Part shown: in pieces, positions 22,985 through 32,685 of the stretch | Layout of the letters: each line of letters begins with the position of its first letter | Position numbering within the stretch: position 1 is the stretch's first letter | Origin: Saccoglossus kowalevskii | Lineage: Eukaryota > Hemichordata > Enteropneusta > Harrimaniidae | Length of the DNA: 32,685 bases | Direction: 5' to 3' | NCBI RefSeq assembly: GCF_000003605.2 | Contig: NW_003123412.1 | Location: forward strand, 427,055-459,739 | The notes under the pieces: model-generated | The model's database searches: none | Seen by the model: the letters and a program-made list of their open reading frames with translations, nothing else | What the model was told of the DNA's origin: nothing | Translations under genes and position numbers: made by a program

Positions 22985-23293
22985 TGCTCGTTTGATGTGT
23001 GTTCAGGCGTGGAATACAACAACGAAAAGATGGTCTCAGAGTTCGCCGCAAAATATGGCATCGACGGTATCTCCTTTTCCTGTTTCTACAACCCGAGTCG
23101 TCCAGGCGAAGTCCTTATCAAAGAAATATTCACCGACAAAGCAGTACTCCATGCCATACTGTGGCCGGTCCTTTCATTTATTTTCAGCATCGTCGCATCA
23201 ATTCTCGTGTACAGAAAATACTACAAGAAGAAACCGGAACAGAAGTCATCCAGTGCCACGTATAAGAGATTCTCCGAGCCAGTACCACTGTGA
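22985..23293 (+). CDS. BK channel beta-subunit-like protein, terminal coding exon
   Basis: This is the last coding exon of a KCNMB-like auxiliary subunit of large-conductance calcium-activated potassium channels. The family has two membrane segments joined by a large cysteine-bonded extracellular loop and modulates the Slo1 pore. Seen here: the acceptor TTTCAG at 22979-22984, then 102 codons and TGA. The exon opens with CSFDVC (family: CSYIPxC), followed 26 residues later by a third Cys in SCFYNPSRPGEVLI (family: xCYxxxxRPxxVLL). Next comes VLHAILWPVLSF, which carries the family signature LxHxxxWP at the start of TM2 (exon residues about 52-76). A lysine-rich tail (RKYYKKK) follows. Codon 1 starts exactly at the splice site, so the exon is phase 0. 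The GC content is visibly higher than the flanks, and all three forward frames are open here; the other two are shadows. Which of KCNMB1-4 is closest cannot be decided, so no symbol is given. Confidence 0.88.
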   Translation, partial: CSFDVCSGVEYNNEKMVSEFAAKYGIDGISFSCFYNPSRPGEVLIKEIFTDKAVLHAILWPVLSFIFSIVASILVYRKYYKKKPEQKSSSATYKRFSEPVPL

Positions 23294-24396
23294 TAGCTGT
23301 CATCGACTGGATCACAGAATAATTTTTTTAACGGTTAGAGGGGAGGGATCTTGCAAGGTATACGACGTGGTTTTCATGAAAAAAGCATTACGAAGTTTCA
23401 CGTTTGCTTTGTTCATTCATGTCAGTGCCATGCCAGACTGAGACTACTTGATAACATTTTGGAGTTCAATACTTACACTAATCATTTGGTATGCTGGATG
23501 GATTCATAATGATAAAGTATCACACGTGTAGCACATGTGTCAAATATTTTCACAATATACAATTAATCACTAAAATCCCGTGAATATTTTATGCTATCTA
23601 CATGTGTGTTGTGCTTCTCTGGTCAAGCGGGAAATGATTGCACTACGCTCTACATTATTTATAGTGCGTTAAAAATCTCGGCCGATCATTGATACTGTTG
23701 ATCCCGTGGTTGTGTATTCGGTGTGTAATTATATATAATGTTGTGTTAGTTAGTTAGTCAGCTCACAATGTCGGCAACTAGCGGATTTCTATATTTGTAT
23801 GTATGTGTCATCGATACAAGATACATCCAAAAATGATAATTGATTCTAGAAAAAAAATCACTAAAAGTGGTCCGAGATTCGGCTGAACCCGTTATTAATA
23901 TTTCCCATTTTTCATGGACAGGTTCGATTAGGACATACAAAAAGTAAACTGGATCCGTAATGTATATACTTACTATGACAGTATATAGAGGATATCTATA
24001 ATGTAATTGGCTACTCAATATGATGTATTGCGCATTGTGCTCATTGATTGGCTGGTTTGAAATAGAATCGGAATTTATAAATAAGAAAGAAAAACCATTG
24101 TTGTATCAAGGGTAATTTTCAGATTTTCCCTGCCAAAGACCCGGAAAATATGGAAATTACTACTGGAGTACATAATACAATAAATACGATAGTACTCAGT
24201 CATGAATTTTCACATTCTATTTATCACATGTATCCATTTTCAGCCAGCAAAAACTATAATTATAAAAATTATAATCTTTATTGGTGTGCGCGCGCCCTGA
24301 GCGTTTCGGTGCGTTTTATTAATTTACATACAGCGACGCCGCTCTTTAAACGTTCGTTCCAGCCAGTTTTTCAATTGCGATTATTAAACAAATAAA
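23294..24396 (+). other. Probable 3' UTR of the BK beta-like gene
   Basis: After the TGA there is AT-rich sequence without a further convincing reading frame. The first canonical polyadenylation signals are AATAAA at 24179-24184 and 24391-24396, with only a variant AATAAG near 24080 before them. The true cleavage site cannot be fixed from sequence. Confidence 0.4.
24179..24184 (+). terminator. Candidate polyadenylation signal AATAAA
   Basis: This is the first canonical AATAAA downstream of the terminal exon, about 890 bases after the stop codon. A second copy lies at 24391-24396. In AT-rich DNA such hexamers occur often by chance. Confidence 0.3.
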
Positions 24397-24740
24397 TACT
24401 ATTGAAACCATGAATGTATATACGATTATATAGATACATTGGCAGCATTTGAAGTAAATTGTCGGTTAGTTTTATCAGTGGTCTATTACCAATTCATAGG
24501 CAAGCAGTAGTGGCGATGCAGTGAAGAAGAAAAATTCTGTGCGTTGCCACTGTTGGGAGAATTAGAAACATCGAAATCCTCAAATGCGATTCAAAACAAA
24601 AACGCATACTGGTGAATGCATTAAACTATCTTTATATAGTGAGAACAGTCACATTGAACATAATTCAAACAAATTCTATAAATATAATTTATCTAATCGT
24701 TAAATGAGCTATGTTTTATCATTTAAAGGTGACTAGTTGA

Positions 24741-24748
24741 TGACGTCA
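24741..24748. promoter_or_regulatory. Full palindromic CRE (TGACGTCA)
   Basis: A perfect CREB/ATF consensus octamer. It lies downstream of the KCNMB-like gene with no start region evident beside it. A chance occurrence is possible. Confidence 0.25.
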
Positions 24749-26203
24749 CAATTTAAAATTACAGGCAAATGCCAATCAGAATTGCTGCTCAGGCAGTGTA
24801 ATGTGGTGAAGGGAATTAAGCTGTGAACGTTTTATAAATACACATTTTTATAAATCAAAAGGAATGTTAGAATACAAAGTTCTAGTTAATATTATTATGG
24901 GCAGTCGCAGTTGTCATGTCACATGAAGGCAAAAGCGCGCATTAAGGACAACGTTTAGCCAATGATTATTGAATATTTGAATTTCAATGAAAGCTGATAA
25001 TCGGCTTTTACAAATTTATATAAATATGTTTATAAGTTAATCCTCAGCTTTGTGTTTTCATTGTATGAAATAAATATCACATGGCTGTATGACACTGCCG
25101 CATGATATATATGTAATAAATACTAGCTATGCCGGTATAAGTTTTCACTAGCTCACGTGTTTTTGATTTGTCTGCATTCACCAGGGTAACAAAATATTCG
25201 TCCGTTCCTTCATATTTGCAACAATACTTTTGATCTAAGATTTTTTAAATTTAATAAGAAAACAGGTAACCCATATATGAGAGGCTGTTCCATTCTATGA
25301 TGGTGAAAATATCGATCTATCTTTTAATTGAGGATGAAAATGATGTTTAATTAATAATTCACTTAATTGGTGAAAGCAACATTTCCGATGGTCTAGTATT
25401 CAGACAAAATTAGTACACTATAAGACATTTGGTGGTAGATTCTATAGTTTAAACTCTGCAACCAAGAAGTCCTCCGTCTTCGCAACAAATACTCCTTTTC
25501 ATTGTTTCCCGATTATCTCAAAAACATGCTAAAAACAATTAAACAAATGTGAAGAATCCTACCTGTAACTTGTCGCTGCACGTATTCAATCTCATCACTA
25601 CTTATTATTTGCATTCATACAAACAGTGTTATTTAAACTATCCTGTGTTAATTGGTATCATTGCTATTACCCTATTGGTAATTGGTACCTATAATCACCA
25701 CCATTGCTAATTATTTATACTATCCATGTGGACTAGTGATTGGTACCCTATATCTATGTATAAATTATATTCAAGCAGAGGAGGTAAGTACACCGACAGA
25801 ATTGGTAATTAATTATACATGTGTGCAAAGACTGGCGCCAGTGAGTCTTTTATGTCGCTGATGAAAATATTGAATAATGGAGAGACAAGTAGTTGGTACC
25901 AGAAATGAACAACCAAGATCGCAATGTTCAAAAGATATGCTGATATATATATTTACCATATAGAACATTTGTAATCGTTGGATTATCAGCTTAATATTTG
26001 CTTTTACTTCCATATTTGGTTATTATATAGACTTTTATCAATTATGAATGCTTTAAAAGTATGGAACGCTTGTTAATAAAATACTCATTGTTATTATTTA
26101 TGTGTTTATCAGTTCAATGTACTCATGCGTGTAATATACTTGTAAAATACAATGAGTTGATTTTGGTTGAATCGCCTTTTTCGCTCATTACACGCCCAGG
26201 TGT

Positions 26204-26231
26204 AATATAACGTAAGGTTGGGCGTTATATT
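26204..26231. repeat. Nine-base-pair hairpin
   Basis: AATATAACG (26204-26212) and CGTTATATT (26223-26231) are perfect inverse copies around a ten-base loop. The flanks share CGCCC/GGGCG character. Role unknown. Confidence 0.6.
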
Positions 26232-26997
26232 CAGGTGGGGATACAGAATTTCTAAAATATTGAATGTGAATAACAAAAACTAAAATATTGGTGTTGCATT
26301 CTATCAATTTTATAAGATACAAGAACAACTCACATTTGAAATGGGAACTTATCAACCATATCACTACTGAGAGCAATGTATGTACTACAACAAAGATGTC
26401 ATTTGATGAGAGAACTATACGTCTCAAGTCATTGTTTGCTCATGAGATTAAGTTATGCAACATATATAAAAGAACCAGGAAAATCCATGGGTGAGCCGTT
26501 TCTGATCGTTCATTCATTTCACGTCACCATCGTTTCTACAATTCTACAACGATGTATGCCTGTGTCGATTTGTTATTGATAAGCTAACATATTAATATGG
26601 CAACAATGAACTTGAACTAACATAGTATGACGCAGCATCCGGTAACGCTTCAATTTGCAAACTACACGTTAGTCTTCCACAAAAAATTACAGTCGAGTTT
26701 CCTGGAATAAACGCATTGCAAAAATGACATGTTAGCAAGTTATCGAGAATATCGCAAACTAATTATTAAACGTATTCTTCGTGTTACTTCTTCAAACAAC
26801 TACTTCCATTACAAATAATAGTATTAAACAAATACGTTGTATACCAGTCATATATCTAACAACAACTTGATCCCGGTGACAGATAGAATCATACATTGCT
26901 AAGTTCAACGAATGATAAACTTTCTCTCTGCATAGCAGAACTGAAAGAAAAATAATTTCTTTCTATTTATACTTACTTGGTTTTATGATAAATTGCT

Positions 26998-27343
26998 AAA
27001 TGTCATTACCCACTCACTAAGAGTTGTTGAATTGTTCGAGTTACGGAAATCTAATTAGAACATCGAGTTACGAAAATGACCACGCCCATATTTTCAGAAA
27101 CCACGCCCAAACTGAAACTTGAACATTTAATAACAGTTAGCCGAACTTCGAGTTACGGGCAACATATATTTTTCTGTTTTGTTTAACGTTCAAATTTATA
27201 ACACGAATTTTAATTATCAGCTAAACTAACTTTGAATCTCGGGAAATATACAACGTTAAACAAAACAAAAATTCTATGTTGCCCGTAACTCGAAGTTCGA
27301 TTTACTGTTAATTAAAGTTCGAGTTACTAAATGTCACTAACCC
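26998..27343. mobile_element. Fold-back element with five CGAGTTAC motifs
   Basis: Two arms of about 62 bases are inverted copies: 27127-27190 and 27252-27312, sharing GAACTTCGAGTTACGGGCAA and TTTTGTTTAACGTT, with a 61-base loop. The motif TTCGAGTTAC or a one-base variant also occurs at 27035 and 27062 (direct) and 27318 (direct), making five copies in all. The unit is bounded by near-identical AAATGTCATTACCC (26998-27011) and AAATGTCACTAACCC (27329-27343). ACCACGCCCA is repeated twice between the motifs. There is no coding capacity. A fold-back or MITE-type non-autonomous transposon is the likeliest reading. Confidence 0.65.
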
Positions 27344-27353
27344 CCCCCCCCCC
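27341..27353. repeat. Poly-C tract (13)
   Basis: Thirteen C in a row at the right edge of the fold-back element. A shorter C run (10) lies at 473-482 and a G-rich run near 4085-4100. Such tracts are prone to sequencing and assembly length errors. Confidence 0.9.
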
Positions 27354-27926
27354 ATTTCCGCCCACGACCACCTACATACATTAACTTACTCAATTGGTTA
27401 CTAATTTGAATAAAAACATGGATTTCTAAAAATAGAATTTGCTATATACTGATATATGCATTATCAACCTTTCACATTTTCTAGATTAATCCAATGTCTA
27501 CGTACTTTTATTTAATCCATTGGTTTATGAGATTACTTTACTCTGGCTGGTATCGAGGTAGGAGGGGTTAGTGATCTATACTAATTATAAAGAGTGTTAC
27601 ATCATTGTTTTTATATTAATTGTTTGGCCAAGAATATGTTAGTAACTTACGTGTAATCATAAGGAACAATATACATACCATACCAATTCACTTATAAGGT
27701 GGCAATAATTCGATGTGGAATTGTTTGAAAGAACCTCCGTGTCCATGGCACGTAGCTCGTAAACGCCCTTGGCAATATACTCTCCCACTCACCAGTTTAT
27801 TGGCAATTTGAACAGTTCATAGTATGTATCCTAGGTCAAGACTTAGTGACGTAACCACATAATCCAACTGCGCACAATATACATTTTAGAGTTTAACCCT
27901 CCAAGGGCTGTACCACTAATGGGACG

Positions 27927-27939
27927 GTTGCCAGGCAAC
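27927..27939. promoter_or_regulatory. Perfect RFX X-box
   Basis: GTTGCCAGGCAAC fits the RFX consensus GTNRCC-N-RGYAAC in both halves and is palindromic around the central A. In animals RFX sites of this type lie a short distance upstream of ciliary genes. Here the site is 78 bases before an ATGGCGG start at 28017, a typical distance. Confidence 0.45.
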
Positions 27940-28016
27940 TACTGTGATAACGCTTTTCGTGAGAGAGGGAAAAAAGACGCCGACACACTGTATTCATTAT
28001 TTCATGACTTGCAGAC

Positions 28017-28109
28017 ATGGCGGAATTCAGACGTGATGTACAGGAAGAACGTTTCGGCTTTGACAGTGTACTCATTATAATAATGGATGGAATGCTTCAT
28101 CTCGGATAA
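28017..28109 (+). CDS. Candidate short start exon after the X-box (unknown protein)
   Basis: The ATG sits in a favourable context (CAGACATGGCGG, A at -3, G at +4) and opens 30 codons to a TAA at 28107-28109. The peptide begins MAEFRRDVQEERFGFDS, which is acidic/basic-rich and coding-like, and ends less convincingly. A second ATG frame (28087-28281, 64 codons, MECFISDNINPWG at its start) overlaps in another frame, as if a frameshift or an intron separated them. No good donor is visible within the first frame. I do not recognise a family. It may be the first exon of a gene running to the right, a pseudogene, or chance. Confidence 0.25.
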   Translation: MAEFRRDVQEERFGFDSVLIIIMDGMLHLG

Positions 28110-28281
28110 CATCAACCCTTGGGGTATATCTATACGAAAGGATGAACTCACACACGATATAACCTTTCTACCCAATACCCTTAATATGATGACAAAAAAC
28201 ATTGTAAAATATGGACTTAAATGTGTCAGAAATGACAAAATTCAAAACAAATTATCCAAACTGGGCCGAATAACAACGTGA

Positions 28282-31200
28282 TTTAGGGTGAACAACATTC
28301 ATCTTAATAATATTATATAATCCACGTACTGTTTTGATGAATCAAGTAGTAGATAGACATATTGGATAACACAGTGATGAATGCCACTGCTCAAGCCGTA
28401 GATCCACCTTTTACAAAACAACCCTACACAATAACCGGATTAGATAATTCGATATATACACATCAGGTCACCTAGGTTAATAATATCTTTAGAGAAACTG
28501 AGGCCACCGCTTATGATTGGTGTGTGAGGTCATTGTTTACAACGAAACTGAGAAATAGAGTACGATTTTTATAGTTGATATTAATGTGGTTGAACTTTTT
28601 AAGGATATGCATGAATATACATATATATATAACATTTGAACTTGAAAAGTACAAACCTCAGTCTAATACTAAGAAACGGTTCGATGGCATTACCCGGAGC
28701 AGGTGGTTGGTGGTATTCACGAGGATTGAAGTAGTGAGTCTAAATATTCCCGTATATAAGTATGTACTATTGAAATAGGCCATGTAAGTATTCAGTCTCA
28801 ATTATTTATAATCAGAGCATCGAAATGTCATTCCTGAAACGTACGATGTATTTGCCCAGAAGACATTTCTTATTATGTATATTAGTGTACGGGGTTATAA
28901 TTATGGAATACGAAATTCGCAGCCTTGTATACCACAAGATATTACACAACGGCAACAATTTCGCTTTGAGTACCGTTCCTGATCTACATTCCTAATACAT
29001 ATTGAGAATATACAACGCAAATATAGTTAAATGTACAAATAAAAAAGGGAATACATAAACTTCATGATATTCAGTTTATTTTAATTGTGATTGAAAATTA
29101 ACTTTATATGCTTCAATCCTGAAAAGTCACCCAGCTATAGAAATACAAATGAAAGCATTATATTGTACATTATCTGTGAATTACAATGTATTATCTGTTA
29201 CCATGGACTAATGGTGTATAGTGTAATAGTGACGAATTGTGCAATCATGTCAAATTGTTTGTACGACTCTGTCTGTTATTTGGCGTGAATAGCCCAGTGA
29301 ATATCCTTTATTGATATTGGTTCAGTTCAGTCAAACTGGAAGAGGTGTGTCAAACGTATTTAAATATGACGAAATGATTGGGGCACATGGTACTGACTAT
29401 CTTCAGATGGATGCACCCTATTGTACATATGTTAGGGGTTCCCCTGGCGACCACCTAGAACAATATAAATTGACACGAAGTTTTGTATTTATGGGTGGAT
29501 GGATTTCCTTGTTTTTGCATTCTACATACTCAATGATTAATGGGTTGACATGCTTCGATAAATTTGTGCAGGCAACAGATGTATTTTAGTGGCATATTCT
29601 GATGTCAACATGAACTACAATATAACAGTACCAATATTCGACCTGAAGTGACCGTCTTCATTAGAGTTGTGAATTTAACTATCATGTATTGTATGTAAAT
29701 ATTGTGTCTATATATGTCAGGGAGAACCTCCCGGGGAAACCTATGCCCACATTTCTGGCAACCTAATGTGTTGAATGACTGAGATTTTAAGATTGTTTAT
29801 ATTTTATGCCAATCTATGTAGTGGATACTTGATGCACAATGTGTGCAAATTGGTTGTTGGATTTCTATTGAGCATTCAGACTCATGTCTGTTAGTGGTGT
29901 ATGCATATATCGAATATATCAAAGCAATTGGGCTAGCCTTTTTCAAGATGTGTCTTTACGAAATATTGCAAAAACATAAACAAATCAGTCCTGATAAATG
30001 TCCTGGCATAACATCATATACAAGGTCATCTCATCCGATTTTTAATCATTCTGGATGTATTTAAACTCCGATTAATCTGCTTATATCAAGTTGACGAGTT
30101 AACTCATGTGAAAACATATTTTGTCCTGTGATTAATTAAATCAGTTTGATCAAGAAATCGGATGTAGTTTCTTTTGATGAACCAGATCAGTCTGACAGTT
30201 TAACTTGCATTAAGAGAAATATCAGATGTCTTGATTAAAGATAATGTCCCTCACCAAATCAAAAGTCCCAAAAGATATACAAAATGTATTTAAACTATAT
30301 CAAAAAACTAAAAGTGTGTTTCAAACACCACATACGAATCAACTACCCAGATTATAAATATATTTCAAAAACATCAATTCCACACTCATTTTTTTTATTA
30401 GATGTATTTAAAAACATATATTCAAATGATACACTGTACTTAGTGTTGGATGTGTCGTCGACCAACGATACGGGGTTAGAAATAAATTTCAAATACATTA
30501 ATTCCACACTTGGCTAGTTAAGTCTTTACATGACAGAGGAATCCATAATGTGAAAGACGAATCATGTTATCAATTCAATCAAGTTATACTTGCACTGAGA
30601 TTTAAAGATCTACAAAGCAAACGTACGTAAAATAAAATTAAAATATATATAGTTTAAATGCAGTTTTTTAAAAACACATCAAAAACATTTGTTTATCGGC
30701 CAGTCTGTCATGTATCTAAACGTTTTAAGGTTTTTATATTATTTTAAACTTTTAATTTTTTTTTTGCAGCCAGATTTATTTGCAATTAGATTATTGTAGT
30801 GTAGAATCCATTTAAAATTAATTTAAAACATAAATGTATTGTAAATATATACTTCAACTTGATGCGGGAGAACTCAATTCACTGCGAAACACAGATACTT
30901 CTACTGCTGACCATTTAACCAGCCTACATTATGTAAAATTTTAACAAACAAAACAACTTTGTACAACTGTTTGTATATATAATTCAAAACACTCTTCGAG
31001 AAATTTATTTTAACAAATATAAATGCAAACACAAATGTAATATAAAAAGTGTGATTTGAAAAATAGCATTCAATAAATGAGGCGATGTAGTTCATACAGT
31101 AAGCTTTCATTTTTCTCTATCTCAAAATTTAAATGGGTAATTTTTGGTTTCACACACATGGTATGAATTTTCTCGTTCAAGTAAGTGACACAATTTTATT

Positions 31201-32685
31201 CAGTCTTATTGTTTGTTATAACAAACCCATCTATCTACACGAGTTGGCATAAGTCCATTTTAGATCAGATATATCCGGAAAAGTTGTTAATTGGTGCAAT
31301 TGTTCGCATGTACGCGTTATATGAATAAGCATCACATGGGGCTGCAGAATAGAACAAATCAGAATAGTATATGTAATTGAGAAACCTGCAAACGGTATAT
31401 CGGGAATAGTTTATCATGGCAGTGATGTTTCACACATCACTTATCAGCAACAGTCATCAACTCTAGTTCACCAAGCTTAAGGTATCACATGACGATGTTT
31501 GGCAGATACAGGTCGTTAGGCTACATGTAGTATGTCCCATGGGATAACACTGTTGACTGAAGAACATCTCTTCATCCATGCTCCAGTAATAAAGGAATCC
31601 ATAATACTACACTTGGGATTTCGTAAAAGAGAAAATAAATGTTCGTACACATAGAAAAGCCAATAAGTCGTACAAGGCGACGGCTTAACAACCGCATCAA
31701 ATATTTTTCCAATGTATTAAATGCGAAGTGAGTAATTAAGACGAATATTTTACGAATTGATCGGTGCTCTTCGATACAGCTCAAAGAAAAGATCTTATTG
31801 AATGGTAACCCTCAGGGTTTCTTGGTGTTTTAACATTTGAGTTCATGCGTTACAATAAGGGGATGCTCATACATTTCTCATTCTCAATTTTCATTATAAG
31901 ACACATACAACACTCATGATGAACGTGATTGGTCAATCCGTAGTCTCGTGGTGTTTTACTTCAATAAACTTGATGAATTTTACTTTATTAAACTTTCCAA
32001 ATGAGGAACACAAACTGTCAACAATGTTACTCTTCCCGTAATGTGGTCACTTAGGTTACCATAAATTATGCTTTTCTTTGTAGAACAATTTTAATATATT
32101 TTCTTCACCAAAGATTCACAACAAATCACAAAACTAGGTCTTTGTTATATAGTTTATGAAAGCTCTTTGGTCATAAAATACCATGACATGTAGTGCAGCC
32201 AGGCTGTTGCTATATTAAAAAGGCTATATGCTGAAACTTTGTTGTCATGGTAATTTAGGTTTTGCCATATAATGATCCTATAAGGATAAGGTGCTAAACT
32301 TTAGAGAATGGATTTTATTCCCCACTATGTATGGAATATGTAGCAGTGTAGGTATGTAACCTGGTAAACCAACAAACTTGTTGCAAAGACTACGTGTAGT
32401 TACCTACTGCTTCATAAAATGGTACTTCGAAAAATGTTATTTAAGAAGGACTAGCTTTTCTTTTGACAGCCGTGTAATATTACATGAATATACACTTTTA
32501 ATACATGTTTACCACTGTGTTCTCTGACACCTAACATAATCGGTGTGATACTTCGTTTAGTAATTTAAACCTCACAGATTAAAGATAGGAAGTCACGAAT
32601 TGAACTGAACCAATCAATAAGCCATTTGTTGGGGATGGCAGCTTAGGAATGTGTACACTCTCAGCCCAATATTTCTCCAACATGT
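28282..32685. other. Non-coding stretch to the window end
   Basis: Very AT-rich. The longest frame (29311-29589, 92 codons) starts at TTG and matches nothing I know; frames of that length are expected by chance here. No RNA gene or repeat of note is seen. Confidence 0.55.

Larger units (their letters stand above)
24397..26997. other. Non-coding stretch
   Basis: AT-rich. Contains the CRE octamer, a short hairpin at 26204 and loose repetition of ATTGGTA near 25650-25810. No gene is supportable. Confidence 0.55.

Noticed and set aside
22905-23441. 178-codon forward frame over the KCNMB-like exon
   Set aside because: It is a shadow in another phase, lengthened by the microsatellite; the real frame is the one with the CSFDVC and LHAILWP motifs.
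25650-25810. Loose repetition of ATTGGTA
   Set aside because: Spacing is irregular and copies are too short to call a tandem repeat.
29311-29589. 92-codon forward frame
   Set aside because: Starts at TTG, has no recognisable family, and several frames of this length are expected by chance.
1-32685. Prokaryotic systems (operons, CRISPR, phage, defence islands)
   Set aside because: No dense coding, no ribosome-binding-site-linked gene runs, no spaced direct-repeat arrays; the sequence is clearly eukaryotic.

Overview
This window looks like intron-rich, gene-poor nuclear DNA of a multicellular animal, most likely an invertebrate. It is AT-rich (I estimate about two thirds A+T), has no dense bacterial-style coding, and contains one assembly gap of 516 N. 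It carries remnants of a LINE-type retrotransposon, small inverted-repeat elements and microsatellites. The one well-supported gene has a eukaryotic splice structure. I cannot name the species. The gene family and overall style suit a marine invertebrate or basal deuterostome, but that is a guess.

The only confident coding sequence is at 22985-23293 (+). It is the terminal exon of a BK-channel beta-subunit-like protein (KCNMB family), with the end of the extracellular loop, the hallmark second membrane segment and a basic cytoplasmic tail. A good phase-0 candidate for the preceding exon is 21778-21888. More tentative upstream candidates are 20297-20409, 21227-21299 and 16689-16805. One chain of four of these has matching splice phases and gives about 201 residues, a normal length for the family, but the upstream part is inference.

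Layout: 1-1.2 kb non-coding; 1.2-2.2 kb a nested, duplicated LINE reverse-transcriptase remnant on the minus strand; 2.2-6.4 kb featureless; 6.45-6.61 kb a short inverted-repeat (MITE-like) element; 6.6-10.4 kb non-coding with simple repeats and a diverged direct repeat; 10449-10964 gap; 11-15.9 kb non-coding with a three-copy tandem repeat near 13 kb; 15.93-15.99 kb a strong 64-nt hairpin; 16-20 kb non-coding with a more CpG-containing block around 19.4-20.7 kb that may hold the gene's 5' end; 20.3-24.4 kb the KCNMB-like gene and its probable 3' UTR; 24.4-27 kb non-coding; 27.0-27.34 kb a fold-back element; 27.9-28.1 kb a possible promoter and start exon with an RFX X-box; 28.3-32.7 kb featureless.

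Most open frames in the window are 60-108 codons, about what chance predicts for this length and composition, so I left them out. I saw no convincing tRNA, rRNA, CRISPR or prokaryotic-type system and do not claim a new multi-gene system. The items most worth checking are the divergent BK beta-subunit gene, the X-box start region and the structured repeats.
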